Assembly: GCA_900766975.1 (NCBI GenBank) | Contig: CAAFXO010000038.1 | Location: 19,321-83,320 of the forward strand | DNA: 64,000 nt | Source of the DNA: Bacteroidales bacterium | GTDB lineage: Bacteria > Bacteroidota > Bacteroidia > Bacteroidales > Muribaculaceae | Reading direction: 5' to 3' | Shown here: one piece after another, positions 40,533 to 49,930 of the stretch | Layout of the letters: each line of letters begins with the position of its first letter | Numbering within the stretch: the stretch's first letter is position 1 | Made by a program: the position numbers and the translations under genes | The notes under the pieces: model-generated | What the model saw: only the letters and a program-made list of their open reading frames with translations | Told to the model about the DNA's origin: nothing | Database searches by the model: none

Positions 40533-40563
40533 ATTGATATCTTAAATATATTTTGTAAGTTTG
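40533..40563 (+). promoter_or_regulatory. Promoter of gdhA
   Basis: ATTG (40533-40536), 19-nt spacer, TAAGTTTG (40556-40563), giving a leader of about 58 nt. Confidence 0.75.
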
Positions 40564-40627
40564 CATCAAATTTAATACCCCCTTACAAGGGATATCATTT
40601 AGAACACTTAAATCTAAACTGATTAGC

Positions 40628-41962
40628 ATGAATATTAATGAGATCATGGCCAATCTTGAGGCCAAGCATCCCGGAGAGAAAGAATTCCTCCAGGCAGTTA
40701 AGGAAGTTCTCCTTTGTGTAGAAGACGTTTACAACCAGCACCCCGAGTACGAAAAAGCTCGTATCATCGAACGTATGGTAGAGCCCGACCGTATCTTCAC
40801 TTTCCGCGTGTCCTGGGTTGACGACAAAGGCGAAGTGCAGAACAACATCGGCTATCGCGTTCAATTCAACAACGCCATCGGCCCCTACAAGGGCGGTATC
40901 CGTTTCCATGCTTCTGTCAACCTCTCTATCCTCAAATTCCTCGGATTCGAACAGACTTTCAAAAACGCTCTTACTACTCTCCCCATGGGTGGTGGTAAAG
41001 GTGGTTCCGACTTCAGCCCCCGCGGCAAGAGCGATGGCGAAATCATGCGTTTCTGCCAAGCTTTCGTTATGGAACTCTGGCGCAACCTCGGTCCCGACCG
41101 TGACGTTCCCGCTGGCGATATCGGCGTAGGTGGCCGCGAAGTTGGATATATGTATGGTATGTACAAGAAACTCGCTCGCGAGAACACAGGTACTTTCACC
41201 GGCAAGGGCCTCTCTTTCGGCGGTAGCCGTATCCGCCCTGAAGCTACCGGCTTCGGCGCTCTCTATTTCGTTGAGCAAATGCTCAAGGACCTCGGTACTG
41301 ACATCAAGGGCAAAACTATCGCTATCTCCGGATTCGGTAACGTTGCTTGGGGTGCCGCTACTAAGGCTACTGAACTCGGCGGTAAGGTCGTGACTATCTC
41401 CGGCCCCGACGGTTACATCTACGACCCCGCCGGTCTCGACGCTGAAAAGATCGCTTATATGCTCGAACTTCGCGCTTCCGGCAATGACGTTGTCGCTCCT
41501 TACGCTGACAAGTTCCCCGGTTCTCAGTTCTTCCCCGGCCGCAAGCCTTGGGAGCAGAAGGTAGACATCGCTCTCCCTTGCGCTACTCAGAACGAGCTCG
41601 GCGAGGCTGACGCTAAGGCCCTTATCGCCAACAATGTCCTCATGGTGGCTGAAGTTTCCAACATGGGCTGTACTGCTGAAGCTATCGATGCTTTCATCTC
41701 CAACAAGACTCCTTACGCTCCCGGTAAGGCTGTTAACGCCGGCGGCGTAGCTGTTTCAGGCCTCGAGATGACTCAAGATGCTGAGCACCTCCAGTGGAGC
41801 GCTAAGAAGGTGGACGAAATGCTCCACGAAATCATGTTCAACATCCACGAAGCTTGCGTTGAATATGGTAAGGAAGAGGGCTATATCAACTACATGAAGG
41901 GCGCTAACATCGCCGGCTTCCTCAAAGTAGCTGACGCTATGATGGCTCAAGGTGTGATCTAA
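40628..41962 (+). CDS. gdhA: NADP-type glutamate dehydrogenase
   Basis: Converts 2-oxoglutarate and ammonia to glutamate, the main ammonia-assimilation enzyme in many Bacteroidales. It has 444 residues, the hexameric bacterial size. The substrate site KGGIRFHASVNL and PMGGGKGGSDF (catalytic Lys124) are intact, as is PAGDIGVGGRE. The Rossmann domain shows GFGNVAWGAA, followed by a Ser after the second strand (TISGPDG), in line with NADP(H) preference. It is monocistronic, with its own promoter and terminator, and strongly codon-biased. Confidence 0.97.
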   Translation: MNINEIMANLEAKHPGEKEFLQAVKEVLLCVEDVYNQHPEYEKARIIERMVEPDRIFTFRVSWVDDKGEVQNNIGYRVQFNNAIGPYKGGIRFHASVNLSILKFLGFEQTFKNALTTLPMGGGKGGSDFSPRGKSDGEIMRFCQAFVMELWRNLGPDRDVPAGDIGVGGREVGYMYGMYKKLARENTGTFTGKGLSFGGSRIRPEATGFGALYFVEQMLKDLGTDIKGKTIAISGFGNVAWGAATKATELGGKVVTISGPDGYIYDPAGLDAEKIAYMLELRASGNDVVAPYADKFPGSQFFPGRKPWEQKVDIALPCATQNELGEADAKALIANNVLMVAEVSNMGCTAEAIDAFISNKTPYAPGKAVNAGGVAVSGLEMTQDAEHLQWSAKKVDEMLHEIMFNIHEACVEYGKEEGYINYMKGANIAGFLKVADAMMAQGVI

Positions 41963-41987
41963 TCTTTATCCCACTATATCTCTAACC

Positions 41988-42026
41988 AAGAGGTGTCTAC
42001 CACGCAGTAGACACCTCTTCTTTTTT
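41988..42026 (+). terminator. Terminator of gdhA
   Basis: Perfect 13-bp stem AAGAGGTGTCTAC (41988-42000) with its complement (42007-42019), 6-nt loop, then a T-rich tail. Confidence 0.92.
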
Positions 42027-42110
42027 CTCCACCCCACTCACCCACATCCCCCTATTATTCACTAATCACTAATATCTAATCACTAATCACTGCCGCCGAA
42101 TTGCTTCTGT

Positions 42111-42125
42111 GAACGCGCTCTTAAA
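42111..42125. repeat. Dispersed palindromic element, copy 4
   Basis: GAACGCGCTCTTAAA, matching the right half of the core. It lies about 80 nt upstream of the AAA ATPase gene, whose 3' end carries another copy. A short AT-rich repeat of TAATCACT and CACTAAT units is just before it (about 42059-42090). Confidence 0.6.
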
Positions 42126-42206
42126 TGCTTGTTAAAATATCCGGATTATTTGCTTTTTTCATTTTTTATTGCGTAATTTGCGCAACATAAAAAACGCAAT
42201 ACTGCT

Positions 42207-43331
42207 ATGGTGAAACTTAATAACCCTTTCGTGGTGTATGGATATAAGGGCCCGGAGTATTTCTGCGACCGTGTCGCGGAGTGTAATAAACTCTCTTCTA
42301 CGCTTAGAAATGAGCGTAATGTTACACTCGTTTCCCCAAGAAGAATGGGGAAGACCGGCTTGATCCATCATCTCTTCAATAAGCTGGAAACGGAGGATAA
42401 GGATTGCAAGTGTTTTTATATTGACATTTATGCAACCAAAAATGTTGAACAGTTTGTCCAAACTTTGGGCGCTGCCGTTCTCGGAAAACTTGACAATTTA
42501 TCTCAATCAGCACTCAGAAAACTCCAGGATTTCTTCAGTGCATGGAGGCCGGCGATCACTTTTGACCCTCTCTCGGGTGTACCCACCGTAACATTGGATA
42601 TCAAGCCAAGTGAGGGGAATGAAAGCCTTAAACAGATCTTTGAATATATGAAGATGTCGGGCAAACGTTGTTATGTCGCCATCGACGAGTTTCAACAGAT
42701 TCAAAAATACCCGGATGCCGGTTTGGAGGCGTTCCTGCGCTCATATATTCAGTTTCTGCCCAATGTCTATTTCATCTTCTCCGGAAGTCATCAGCACATG
42801 ATGGAAGAGATGTTCTTATCGGCAAACCGTCCTTTCTTTCAAAGTTCGATGGTGATGTCTCTTAATAGCATCGATTTCGATGATTATTGCCGTTTTGCCA
42901 ATAAGATGCTTGAGAGGCAATGTCGTTCGATCAGCAGCGATGTCTTCAAAAAGATATATGATTTTGCCGGTGGTATTACATGGTATATACAGGCTGTCTT
43001 GCATGGAATTTATGAGCATCCGGACCAGATTATCGATTATACACTTGTGGATGATGTAGTGAAAGAGCTCGTTGTTGAGCAATCGGATACGTTCCAAAGC
43101 TATTGTGCCTGGTTGACCGACAATCAGTTATCTCTTCTCAAAGCAATAGCATGCGAGAAGAGTGTGAAATCTCCTCTCGCTCAGCAATTTATCCAGACCC
43201 ATCATCTCCCTGCCACCAGCAGTATTAAGACTGCCCTTCGCACATTAGAAGACAAAATGCTTGTACGTAAAACACCCAAAGAAGGTTACCAAATAAGCGA
43301 CAAACTATTCGCCCTCTGGCTCCAACATTAG
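42207..43331 (+). CDS. AAA ATPase of the ATPase_2 (archaeal-type) family
   Basis: A 374-residue cytosolic P-loop ATPase. It opens with NPFVVYGYKGPEYFCDR, the typical start of this Bacteroidetes family. Walker A is PRRMGKT at 44-50 and Walker B is YVAIDE at 156-161; SGSHQHMMEEMF is the usual sensor segment. The C-terminal 90 residues form a winged-helix-like part (LSLLKAIACEK, LEDKMLVRKTPKEGYQISDKLFALWL). Family members occur in many copies per genome without known function. Copies of the dispersed element flank the gene on both sides and one overlaps its stop, suggesting it moved as a cassette. Confidence 0.88.
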   Translation: MVKLNNPFVVYGYKGPEYFCDRVAECNKLSSTLRNERNVTLVSPRRMGKTGLIHHLFNKLETEDKDCKCFYIDIYATKNVEQFVQTLGAAVLGKLDNLSQSALRKLQDFFSAWRPAITFDPLSGVPTVTLDIKPSEGNESLKQIFEYMKMSGKRCYVAIDEFQQIQKYPDAGLEAFLRSYIQFLPNVYFIFSGSHQHMMEEMFLSANRPFFQSSMVMSLNSIDFDDYCRFANKMLERQCRSISSDVFKKIYDFAGGITWYIQAVLHGIYEHPDQIIDYTLVDDVVKELVVEQSDTFQSYCAWLTDNQLSLLKAIACEKSVKSPLAQQFIQTHHLPATSSIKTALRTLEDKMLVRKTPKEGYQISDKLFALWLQH

Positions 43332-43344
43332 AGCGCGCTCTTAG
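43328..43344. repeat. Dispersed palindromic element, copy 5
   Basis: TTAGAGCGCGCTCTTAG, containing the perfect palindrome AGAGCGCGCTCT. It overlaps the TAG stop of the ATPase gene. Confidence 0.65.
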
Positions 43345-43356
43345 CACGCATTCTAA

Positions 43357-44013
43357 TCATATATTCGGTTTTGTGGCGATGGCGGCTATTTCGGCGGTGT
43401 CGCTGATGATGTGGTCGGCGCAGGCTTTGCGTAGCTCTGAAGCGGGTCGGAAGCCCCAAGTGACTCCTGCCGACTCGACACAGGCTCGCCGCGCTGTCTC
43501 CATGTCTACCGCCGAGTCCCCTACCATCAATACTTCTTGCTTCGGCGTCGGACATTCATTCAAGATGGCAAACAGTATCGAGGGATCCGGCTTACGTGGA
43601 TACCCCGGCTGCTCTCCTCTGACCACAGCAAAATCGATGTCGCCGAAGTAGTGTCTGATGATCTTGTCGACTGCCCCCTGATATTTGTTGGAGGCTACTG
43701 CCATCTTCACCCCTTGCGATTGCAAGTCGCGCAGAAGATCCTCTACTCCGGGATAGGGTCGGGTCATATCCGTGCAGTGATCATCGTAATATTCGCGGAA
43801 GTCTGCCAAAAGTTGATCGATCTCTCCCTCCGCAGCATCCGGCGCTGCACGTTCCAATAGCTTCCTTACGCCATTCCCCACCATATAGTTGTAGGCCGAT
43901 AGCGAGTGCTCCGAATAGCCATTCTTCTTCAAAGCATAGTTGCAGGCACTCCCCAAGTCGGAAATCGTGTTGAGCAATGTGCCGTCAAGATCAAATATCA
44001 CTAATTTCTTCAT
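43357..44013 (-). CDS. HAD-family phosphatase, phosphoglycolate phosphatase-like
   Basis: A 218-residue cytosolic HAD hydrolase. Motif I FDLDGTLLNT carries the nucleophile D8 and acid D10; motif II is AVASNK; motif IV is MVGDSAVDMETA. The helical cap between residues 15 and 85 resembles Gph-type enzymes, which clear 2-phosphoglycolate, but the substrate cannot be told from sequence. It is the last gene of the minus-strand envelope cluster, 68 nt after tamL. Confidence 0.85.
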   Translation of the reverse strand: MKKLVIFDLDGTLLNTISDLGSACNYALKKNGYSEHSLSAYNYMVGNGVRKLLERAAPDAAEGEIDQLLADFREYYDDHCTDMTRPYPGVEDLLRDLQSQGVKMAVASNKYQGAVDKIIRHYFGDIDFAVVRGEQPGYPRKPDPSILFAILNECPTPKQEVLMVGDSAVDMETARRACVESAGVTWGFRPASELRKACADHIISDTAEIAAIATKPNI

Positions 44014-44081
44014 ATCTTTCTAATTCATAGTTGTTTAGTTTTACAAATATCCCAAAATCCCTAACTCCTAATTCCTAATTA

Positions 44082-46433
44082 TTAGAACGGGTATCCGATT
44101 GAGAAGTGGAATGAGCTGTCTCGCTTCCAGTGCGGATGGATCAGCGGCCAGGGCTCTCCACCGATCGCCGGGTCGTGAGCCTTCATGCCCAAGTCAAAGC
44201 GCACCAAGAAGTAGGTGAAGTCCAAGCGTATACCCACCCCGTAGGATGCCGCCAATTCCTTGTAAAATTCATCGAAGCGGAACACTCCGTAGGGCTGAGT
44301 GTCATAACTGCGAATGGTCCATATATTGCCCGCATCGAGGAATAATGCCCCTTCTACCACCCAGAAGAGTTTCGCCCGATATTCCACACTCATGTTGAAG
44401 CGGATGTCGCCACACTGATAGATGAAGTTGCTCACCGCGTTATTGCCCGGGAAGCGACCCGGTCCAAGAGTGCGGACTGCCCATCCCCTCACACCGTTGG
44501 CTCCTCCCCCATAAAATCTCTTCTCGAAGGGAAGTATCGAACTGTTGCCGTAGGGAACGCCGACTCCCAAGCCGACATAGCATGCCAAGGAGTTTCGCTT
44601 ATCGAAGGTGTGAAGATAGGTGAAGTCGGCATCCGCACGCACATATTGAGAGTAGCGGATCCCAAACACTTTGTAGGGATTCTCATGAAAGCCTCGGTTA
44701 GGATTCACCGCCCGACTGATGCCGAAGAGCAAGTTGCCCGCCGTCTCTGCCTGTGCTCGCACTGTGTAGATATCTTTCTCAATCTGCCGATTTCGTTGAG
44801 CCTCCCGCCGCTTGTTGGTATAGTAGAAGTTAAAGCCGAGACGCATGATGAAGTGATCTTCATAACTATACCTCAACAGGGGATTGTCGGGTGCTATCTC
44901 ATCCAAGAAACCATTCGTGCTCTGAGGCAGATAGACATAGTTGATGTCGATCGGTGTGAAGGTATAGCGCTTGTGCGAATCCTGTTCAATCCATTTGTAA
45001 CTCCATCCCAAGGTCGAGATGATGCGTGTATATTCCGGCCTCTCTTGATAACTCATCGAGAGCTTCAACTCCGTAGAGGCTTTGATTTTCTTCTTAAACC
45101 TCTCCCTGAGGAAGGGTGCCTTGAACTTGGGGAAGGTCAGCGAGGTCTCGACGTCAAATTGCAGGAACCGATTGTGGAGCAATCCCTCCAACTGCCCGTT
45201 GAGTGCCTCGTAACTGCCGCGAAGTTTCAGGTTGAACATCTCCGATCCCTTGCCGGCATTGCGATGGGTATAGTTCACTCCGAGTGCCACCCCGAAGTCT
45301 CCCTCGGAGTTCGTCCCTTCCACTTCGAGCGATACGTTTTGCGACCGATTGGGTGTCAGCAGTATATATGCATCCAGACCTCCATCATCTTCTCGGTCTG
45401 CTGTCTGGAAGAGTCGAATCTGTGTGAATTTGATGATCGACATGCGACCCAATGTCTCGTAGGTCTTGTCGACATCTTGCTTGCGATAGAGCTGACCCTC
45501 TTTCAGATAACTGCAATCATAGATCGCCGAGGGTCGCAGATATTTCTTCTTCCTCTCGCCATAGAGGATGCGCATACCCTTGTAGTCGACCGTGTCGCGA
45601 GCTGCATATTGCCGCGGGTCGGAGGTGATGGCTCCGTCATAGTCGGTGATCACGATCACTCGGCGGATGGTATATTCCCGGTGGGTGTCGATGTCGATCT
45701 TCCTCCGCTCTTCAGGATAGGGGGGATGCACGATCATCGTCAGGTCCACCTGCTTCGAGCCGCTCGTCGTGTCGGCATTATAGGTGATAAATTCTTTGGT
45801 AAATGCCCAATAGCCGCGGTTGCGCATCCGCGAAATAATCAGCTCGCGTTGCGCCTCCAATTGCTCTCGGTCCAGTCGCTGACCCTCTTTCACCGGAAAG
45901 TCTGCCGAGTCTTGCATGATGACTTGTCGCAACGTGTCGGAGGGAAATTGATAGGTGATGCTGTTGATGACATGGGGACGACCAGCCTCAAGATAGTATT
46001 TCAGCTTTATCTTGTTGCGCTTCTTATTGACTGTGGTGTCGATTCGCACCGTTGACTCCAAGAATCCGGCATTGTTCATGGCGCGGAGCAGCTGGCTCGA
46101 GTCCATAGCCATATTCCGCTCGTCATAGATCACCGGTGCTTCGCCGAGACGCCGCATCCATTTATTCCACCATTTCGTCGAGTCTTTACCGCTGATGTTG
46201 TAGATGCCAAGGCGCATACGCAGCAGATGAAGCGTACGATTGTTGGGTCGTTGCCTCACATACGACATCATCCCCTTAGAGGTCAACGTCTTGGTGGAGT
46301 CGTGAACCTCAATCTTAACATCGTCAAGAAGATACCTCCCCGCAGGCACATGCCGCGTCGACGAGCAGCCGGTCATAACCGCCATCGCGATCACAACCAG
46401 CCCCATCAGCAGATATCTCCTTACAACTCCCAT
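44082..46433 (-). CDS. tamL: TamL: BamA/TamA-family outer-membrane lipoprotein
   Basis: A 783-residue Omp85-family protein that inserts or moves material across the outer membrane. Lipobox VMTGC places the lipidated Cys at 23, the mark of the Bacteroidetes TamL subfamily, which replaces TamA. POTRA-like domains span about 30-370 (GEAPVIYDERNMAMDSSQLLRAM, QLEAQRELIISRMRNRGYW). The C-terminal barrel (about 370-783) has the strand-rich pattern and a conserved RFYGGGANGVRGW loop, ending SFHFSIGYPF with a terminal Phe. Its usual partner TamB is not in the window. Confidence 0.92.
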   Translation of the reverse strand: MGVVRRYLLMGLVVIAMAVMTGCSSTRHVPAGRYLLDDVKIEVHDSTKTLTSKGMMSYVRQRPNNRTLHLLRMRLGIYNISGKDSTKWWNKWMRRLGEAPVIYDERNMAMDSSQLLRAMNNAGFLESTVRIDTTVNKKRNKIKLKYYLEAGRPHVINSITYQFPSDTLRQVIMQDSADFPVKEGQRLDREQLEAQRELIISRMRNRGYWAFTKEFITYNADTTSGSKQVDLTMIVHPPYPEERRKIDIDTHREYTIRRVIVITDYDGAITSDPRQYAARDTVDYKGMRILYGERKKKYLRPSAIYDCSYLKEGQLYRKQDVDKTYETLGRMSIIKFTQIRLFQTADREDDGGLDAYILLTPNRSQNVSLEVEGTNSEGDFGVALGVNYTHRNAGKGSEMFNLKLRGSYEALNGQLEGLLHNRFLQFDVETSLTFPKFKAPFLRERFKKKIKASTELKLSMSYQERPEYTRIISTLGWSYKWIEQDSHKRYTFTPIDINYVYLPQSTNGFLDEIAPDNPLLRYSYEDHFIMRLGFNFYYTNKRREAQRNRQIEKDIYTVRAQAETAGNLLFGISRAVNPNRGFHENPYKVFGIRYSQYVRADADFTYLHTFDKRNSLACYVGLGVGVPYGNSSILPFEKRFYGGGANGVRGWAVRTLGPGRFPGNNAVSNFIYQCGDIRFNMSVEYRAKLFWVVEGALFLDAGNIWTIRSYDTQPYGVFRFDEFYKELAASYGVGIRLDFTYFLVRFDLGMKAHDPAIGGEPWPLIHPHWKRDSSFHFSIGYPF

Positions 46434-46470
46434 CTAATCTCTTGTATCTATATCTAATAACTATTAACGA

Positions 46471-47799
46471 TTAACTACCCTTAATCCCGAATTTAGGGTC
46501 TACTTTGACTATCATACTCACCACAATCGTGGCAACACAGCACACCATCACCCACCAGAAGAAGTTGATATACCCCTGTGGCCCGGCGCCCCCGAAGAGG
46601 TTGATCGCGGATAGTTGCTCATGGATCCATCCTGCCGCCATCCCCGGCAACATCATCCCTAATGCCATAAAGGCGGTGCAGAAGGCATAGTGCGACGTCT
46701 GGCTCTCGCCCCGGCTGAAGTAGATCAAGTAGAGCATAAAGGCTGAGAATCCAAACCCATATCCGAATTGTTCGATGGCGATCGCCGAGCAGATCAACAT
46801 AAAGTTGTCGGTCTGACTCATAGCAAGCCAGCAGTATACCCCGCAAGGCAATGCCAAACTGAGAGCCATGGGCATAAGCCAGCGCTTTAACCCTCCACGA
46901 GATATCACGATGCCTCCTACGATGCCTCCCGCCAAGAGGGCGATTACTCCTACCGTGCCATTCACCACTCCGATCTCTGCCGTGCTCAGCCCCAAACCTC
47001 CCTCGGCGATACTTGCCTTCAAGAAGGGTTGCAGCAATTTTACACACATCGCCTCCGGAAGTCGATAGAGCAACATAAATGCCATCGCACTCCATATATG
47101 GGGCTTGCGGAAGAAGGTCACGAAGGTCAGAGCAAAGTCGCGTATGATCGCCCGGGCTGTCACCACTTCGCGTTGCTCATCTCTCTTCGGCCGGGGCATT
47201 CCCCAAAATAGATGGTAGAGGTAGATGCATACGAAGAAGATCGAGAGCAGGTAGAAGGTATAACTCCATGCCGCAGCTATCGTCGAGCAGCGCTCTTCGA
47301 GTGCCCCGGCAAGTATCACCAAGCCTCCCTGACCGATCACACTCGCTATCCTGTAGAAGGTGGATCGAACACCGACGTAGGCGGCTTGCTCATGCTCTTC
47401 AAGCTCTAACATATAGTAGCCATCTGCCGCTATGTCGTGGGTCGCCGAACAGAACGCCATCACCCAGAAACAAACCAAGGTCGCCGCAAAGAACCCCGAG
47501 GTCGGAAGAAATAACCCTACCAGCGCCATCGTTACTGCCATCACGATCTGCATCGCCAACGTCCAGTAGCGTTTGGTCTTGATCAAGTCGACAAAGGGAC
47601 TCCAAAAGGGCTTGATAACCCAGGGCAGATATAACCATCCGGTGAAAAATGCCATCTCTTTCAGACCGACTCCCATGTTGGTATACATCAACACGGTCAG
47701 CGTGTTCACCGCAAAGTAGGGTAGACCCTCGGCGATGTATAGTGTCGGGATCCATCGCCAGGGTGATACTCTCTTCCCTTGTTGTTTCATTCCTCCCAT
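46471..47799 (-). CDS. AmpG-like MFS muropeptide permease
   Basis: An inner-membrane major-facilitator protein of 442 residues with about 12 hydrophobic segments. The N-terminal block YIAEGLPYFAVNTLTVLMY and GWLYLPWVIKPFWSPFVD match AmpG, which imports GlcNAc-anhydroMurNAc peptides for recycling. The alternative start at residue 4 (MKQQGKR) is equally possible. It lies between spoIID and tamL with spacers of 18 and 37 nt. Substrate is inferred from the family and from peptidoglycan-active neighbours. Confidence 0.87.
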   Translation of the reverse strand: MGGMKQQGKRVSPWRWIPTLYIAEGLPYFAVNTLTVLMYTNMGVGLKEMAFFTGWLYLPWVIKPFWSPFVDLIKTKRYWTLAMQIVMAVTMALVGLFLPTSGFFAATLVCFWVMAFCSATHDIAADGYYMLELEEHEQAAYVGVRSTFYRIASVIGQGGLVILAGALEERCSTIAAAWSYTFYLLSIFFVCIYLYHLFWGMPRPKRDEQREVVTARAIIRDFALTFVTFFRKPHIWSAMAFMLLYRLPEAMCVKLLQPFLKASIAEGGLGLSTAEIGVVNGTVGVIALLAGGIVGGIVISRGGLKRWLMPMALSLALPCGVYCWLAMSQTDNFMLICSAIAIEQFGYGFGFSAFMLYLIYFSRGESQTSHYAFCTAFMALGMMLPGMAAGWIHEQLSAINLFGGAGPQGYINFFWWVMVCCVATIVVSMIVKVDPKFGIKGS

Positions 47800-47817
47800 A
47801 CTTTTTCTTTTTTTTTG

Positions 47818-48975
47818 TTATGAATAGATTTTTGAGATCTCGGTGCCGGGATAGTAGAAGCGTAAGATCTCACGATAGTCTTTGCCGGAGTATGCCATGC
47901 GGGCTGCCCCGATCTGACATAAACCTACTCCATGACCCCATCCATGCCCCCGAAGGATAAACACATCTCCATGGTTTTCTGCGTCAAACCATGAACTGTA
48001 TAGACATCTCTCGGAGAGCAATCTTCTGATAGCCAATTCTTTGCCTACGACCACCGCATCTGTAGTCCCTTCGATACATAGACGGGTGATTCTCCCCGAT
48101 ATACCTCGTTCGGTCGGATAGAGCTTCGACACATTGCCTACGTTAATGTTATATTGCTTGCGGAGGTTGGCGGCTATGTCGCTCTTGCGGACCGTTACGC
48201 TCCAGTCGTGATAGTCGCGGGTGGCTTGATCATATCCCTTGAGGATGCTACGCAAGAATTGCTCTCGCTCCTCTTCCGACATGTCGCTCAGGTCGCACCA
48301 ATCATCCTTTTGCCCCGGGAGATAGTCGAAGTCTTCATCACGCCAGCAGGATGAGAAGTGCTCGGTCATCCCGCCACAACATTTCGAAAAACGGGCATCA
48401 GCGATCTCTCCATGACTGTCGAGCAATACCTCGCCACGAGTCGATTCGATCGCCTCCGTCGTCCGGGCATTGCCACACTCCGGCAGTCCCTGATATCGCT
48501 GGCAGTGATCGTCGCTGCATACATCAAATCCATGATGACTATCCGATTCTTCCCATCGTCTTATCTCTAATTTCCCCCATCGATCTACGATCAATCCATT
48601 CCTCTCTTTATCTTCAGCCCGGCAGCCCTCAAACGCTTCATTTCTCTTATCCTCTTTGCATTCGGGCCGGAGCTTTCGCATCGCCCAGCTGCGCGAGATT
48701 ACGGCATGTGCCTTGAGAAATTCTATCGGTGCGTCGGCGCTCATCTCGCTCCCGATCACTGCCTCGAGATATCTCTCCATCGGCACGATGTTTACCAGCT
48801 TATTGCCGCCGTCGATAGTCTCGATACGCCCCGGTAGATGTGCCGGTATCCTCTGCTGCCAGTGAAAACCTTCACCTATCAGCAGATTGCTCACCATCAC
48901 CCCATCGGCGGTCGGCGTTACATCCGGCTTTCCATCGGTGATGATACCCACTCTTATCTCCGGCTCTTGTCTCAT
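47818..48975 (-). CDS. SpoIID/LytB-domain protein without signal peptide
   Basis: A 385-residue SpoIID-family protein. In sporulating bacteria SpoIID is a lytic transglycosylase that cuts denuded peptidoglycan; non-sporulating Bacteroidetes carry this version of unknown role. VPMERYLEAVIGSEM contains E77, equivalent to the catalytic Glu, and CSDDHC (C153, H157, C158) corresponds to the zinc-linked conserved segment. The N-terminus has no signal peptide or membrane helix. Its ATG overlaps the stop of the DUF4922 gene (ATGA), so the start is well fixed and translation is likely coupled. Confidence 0.85.
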   Translation of the reverse strand: MRQEPEIRVGIITDGKPDVTPTADGVMVSNLLIGEGFHWQQRIPAHLPGRIETIDGGNKLVNIVPMERYLEAVIGSEMSADAPIEFLKAHAVISRSWAMRKLRPECKEDKRNEAFEGCRAEDKERNGLIVDRWGKLEIRRWEESDSHHGFDVCSDDHCQRYQGLPECGNARTTEAIESTRGEVLLDSHGEIADARFSKCCGGMTEHFSSCWRDEDFDYLPGQKDDWCDLSDMSEEEREQFLRSILKGYDQATRDYHDWSVTVRKSDIAANLRKQYNINVGNVSKLYPTERGISGRITRLCIEGTTDAVVVGKELAIRRLLSERCLYSSWFDAENHGDVFILRGHGWGHGVGLCQIGAARMAYSGKDYREILRFYYPGTEISKIYS

Positions 48976-49922
48976 ATCTCAAAGTATGCTTTTACACTTT
49001 CGGGCAATTCCTCCGGGTATGCCACATCGCGATAGATCTCTCTGATCTTGGCGGCATCGATACGCTCGAAGTCTTCGCGACGCGGAGCTATGATCAGCCC
49101 CGCCATGTCGATGCATCCGGGACTTATCACATATCTCTCTGCCCCTTCGGCATTGTAGCAGCGGGGACGATGTCCTCGACGCGGCACTATCACCACCCTC
49201 AGCCAGCCGTCGCTCCCGATCCAGAAGAAGGCATTGACCAGCCCTCGATCCGCTTCGCCACTCTCGCCATCCACTCCGAATGCTCCCGGCATCTTCGCCA
49301 TGACTTCCATACCCTTGGCATCCGGACGGATCACTCCGCTCACAAAGTGATAGGGGAGTGTCATCCCATATTCTTCGCTGCTCTTGAAGCCACTCTCTGC
49401 CGAGGAGTGATGCTCTTCCACAAGCCTGACTAATGGCAGTTCGCTCTTCAGGACTCCCTGAAGATGAAGATGGTCGGGGGCTGAAGCACCCGCTCTCGCG
49501 CCGTTGTAGAAGATCACCAAGTCGGGGGCACTCTCCGCCATCACAGCCATGTCAAGTGGTATATGCGATTGCGGCTCATGTCGCTTCGAGACTATCGTGA
49601 AGTGTACCGGCAGGATAGGGTAGGGGTTGACCAATAATTCCCAGCGGTCGCCCCGATCGATGGTAATCTGCTCTGCCGGACGATTGCTCTTGCAGAGAAA
49701 GCAGGGTCGCTCGGAGATGCTCTTGCTGTCGACTGCCGCACCCGTCGACCGGATGCGCGCCGGATTGCATTGCACTCCCACCTCCATGTCGCCGATTCTC
49801 ACGATCTTCCGATCTGCCTCTCTAAGATTGAAGAAGTTGAGTCGCGCCTCTTCCCACACCGCAAGCTGCTGCTCGATCAGCGTGTTGATGCTCTCTATGT
49901 CAAGTCGATCTCTAAGTTCCAT
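48972..49922 (-). CDS. DUF4922 protein, HIT/GalT-like nucleotide phosphorylase fold
   Basis: A 316-residue cytosolic protein of DUF4922. HLHLQ (H151, H153, Q155) is the HxHxQ motif of the GalT/ATP-adenylyltransferase branch of the HIT superfamily, which splits or swaps nucleotide phosphates. A CFLC pair (C74, C77) in ERPCFLCKSNRP may bind zinc, and NPYPILPVHFTIVSKRHEPQ is typical of the fold. A sugar-nucleotide or dinucleotide phosphorylase activity is likely but the substrate is unknown. It lies 8 nt after the GT2 gene and overlaps spoIID. Confidence 0.8.
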   Translation of the reverse strand: MELRDRLDIESINTLIEQQLAVWEEARLNFFNLREADRKIVRIGDMEVGVQCNPARIRSTGAAVDSKSISERPCFLCKSNRPAEQITIDRGDRWELLVNPYPILPVHFTIVSKRHEPQSHIPLDMAVMAESAPDLVIFYNGARAGASAPDHLHLQGVLKSELPLVRLVEEHHSSAESGFKSSEEYGMTLPYHFVSGVIRPDAKGMEVMAKMPGAFGVDGESGEADRGLVNAFFWIGSDGWLRVVIVPRRGHRPRCYNAEGAERYVISPGCIDMAGLIIAPRREDFERIDAAKIREIYRDVAYPEELPESVKAYFEI

Positions 49923-49930
49923 AAAGAATT

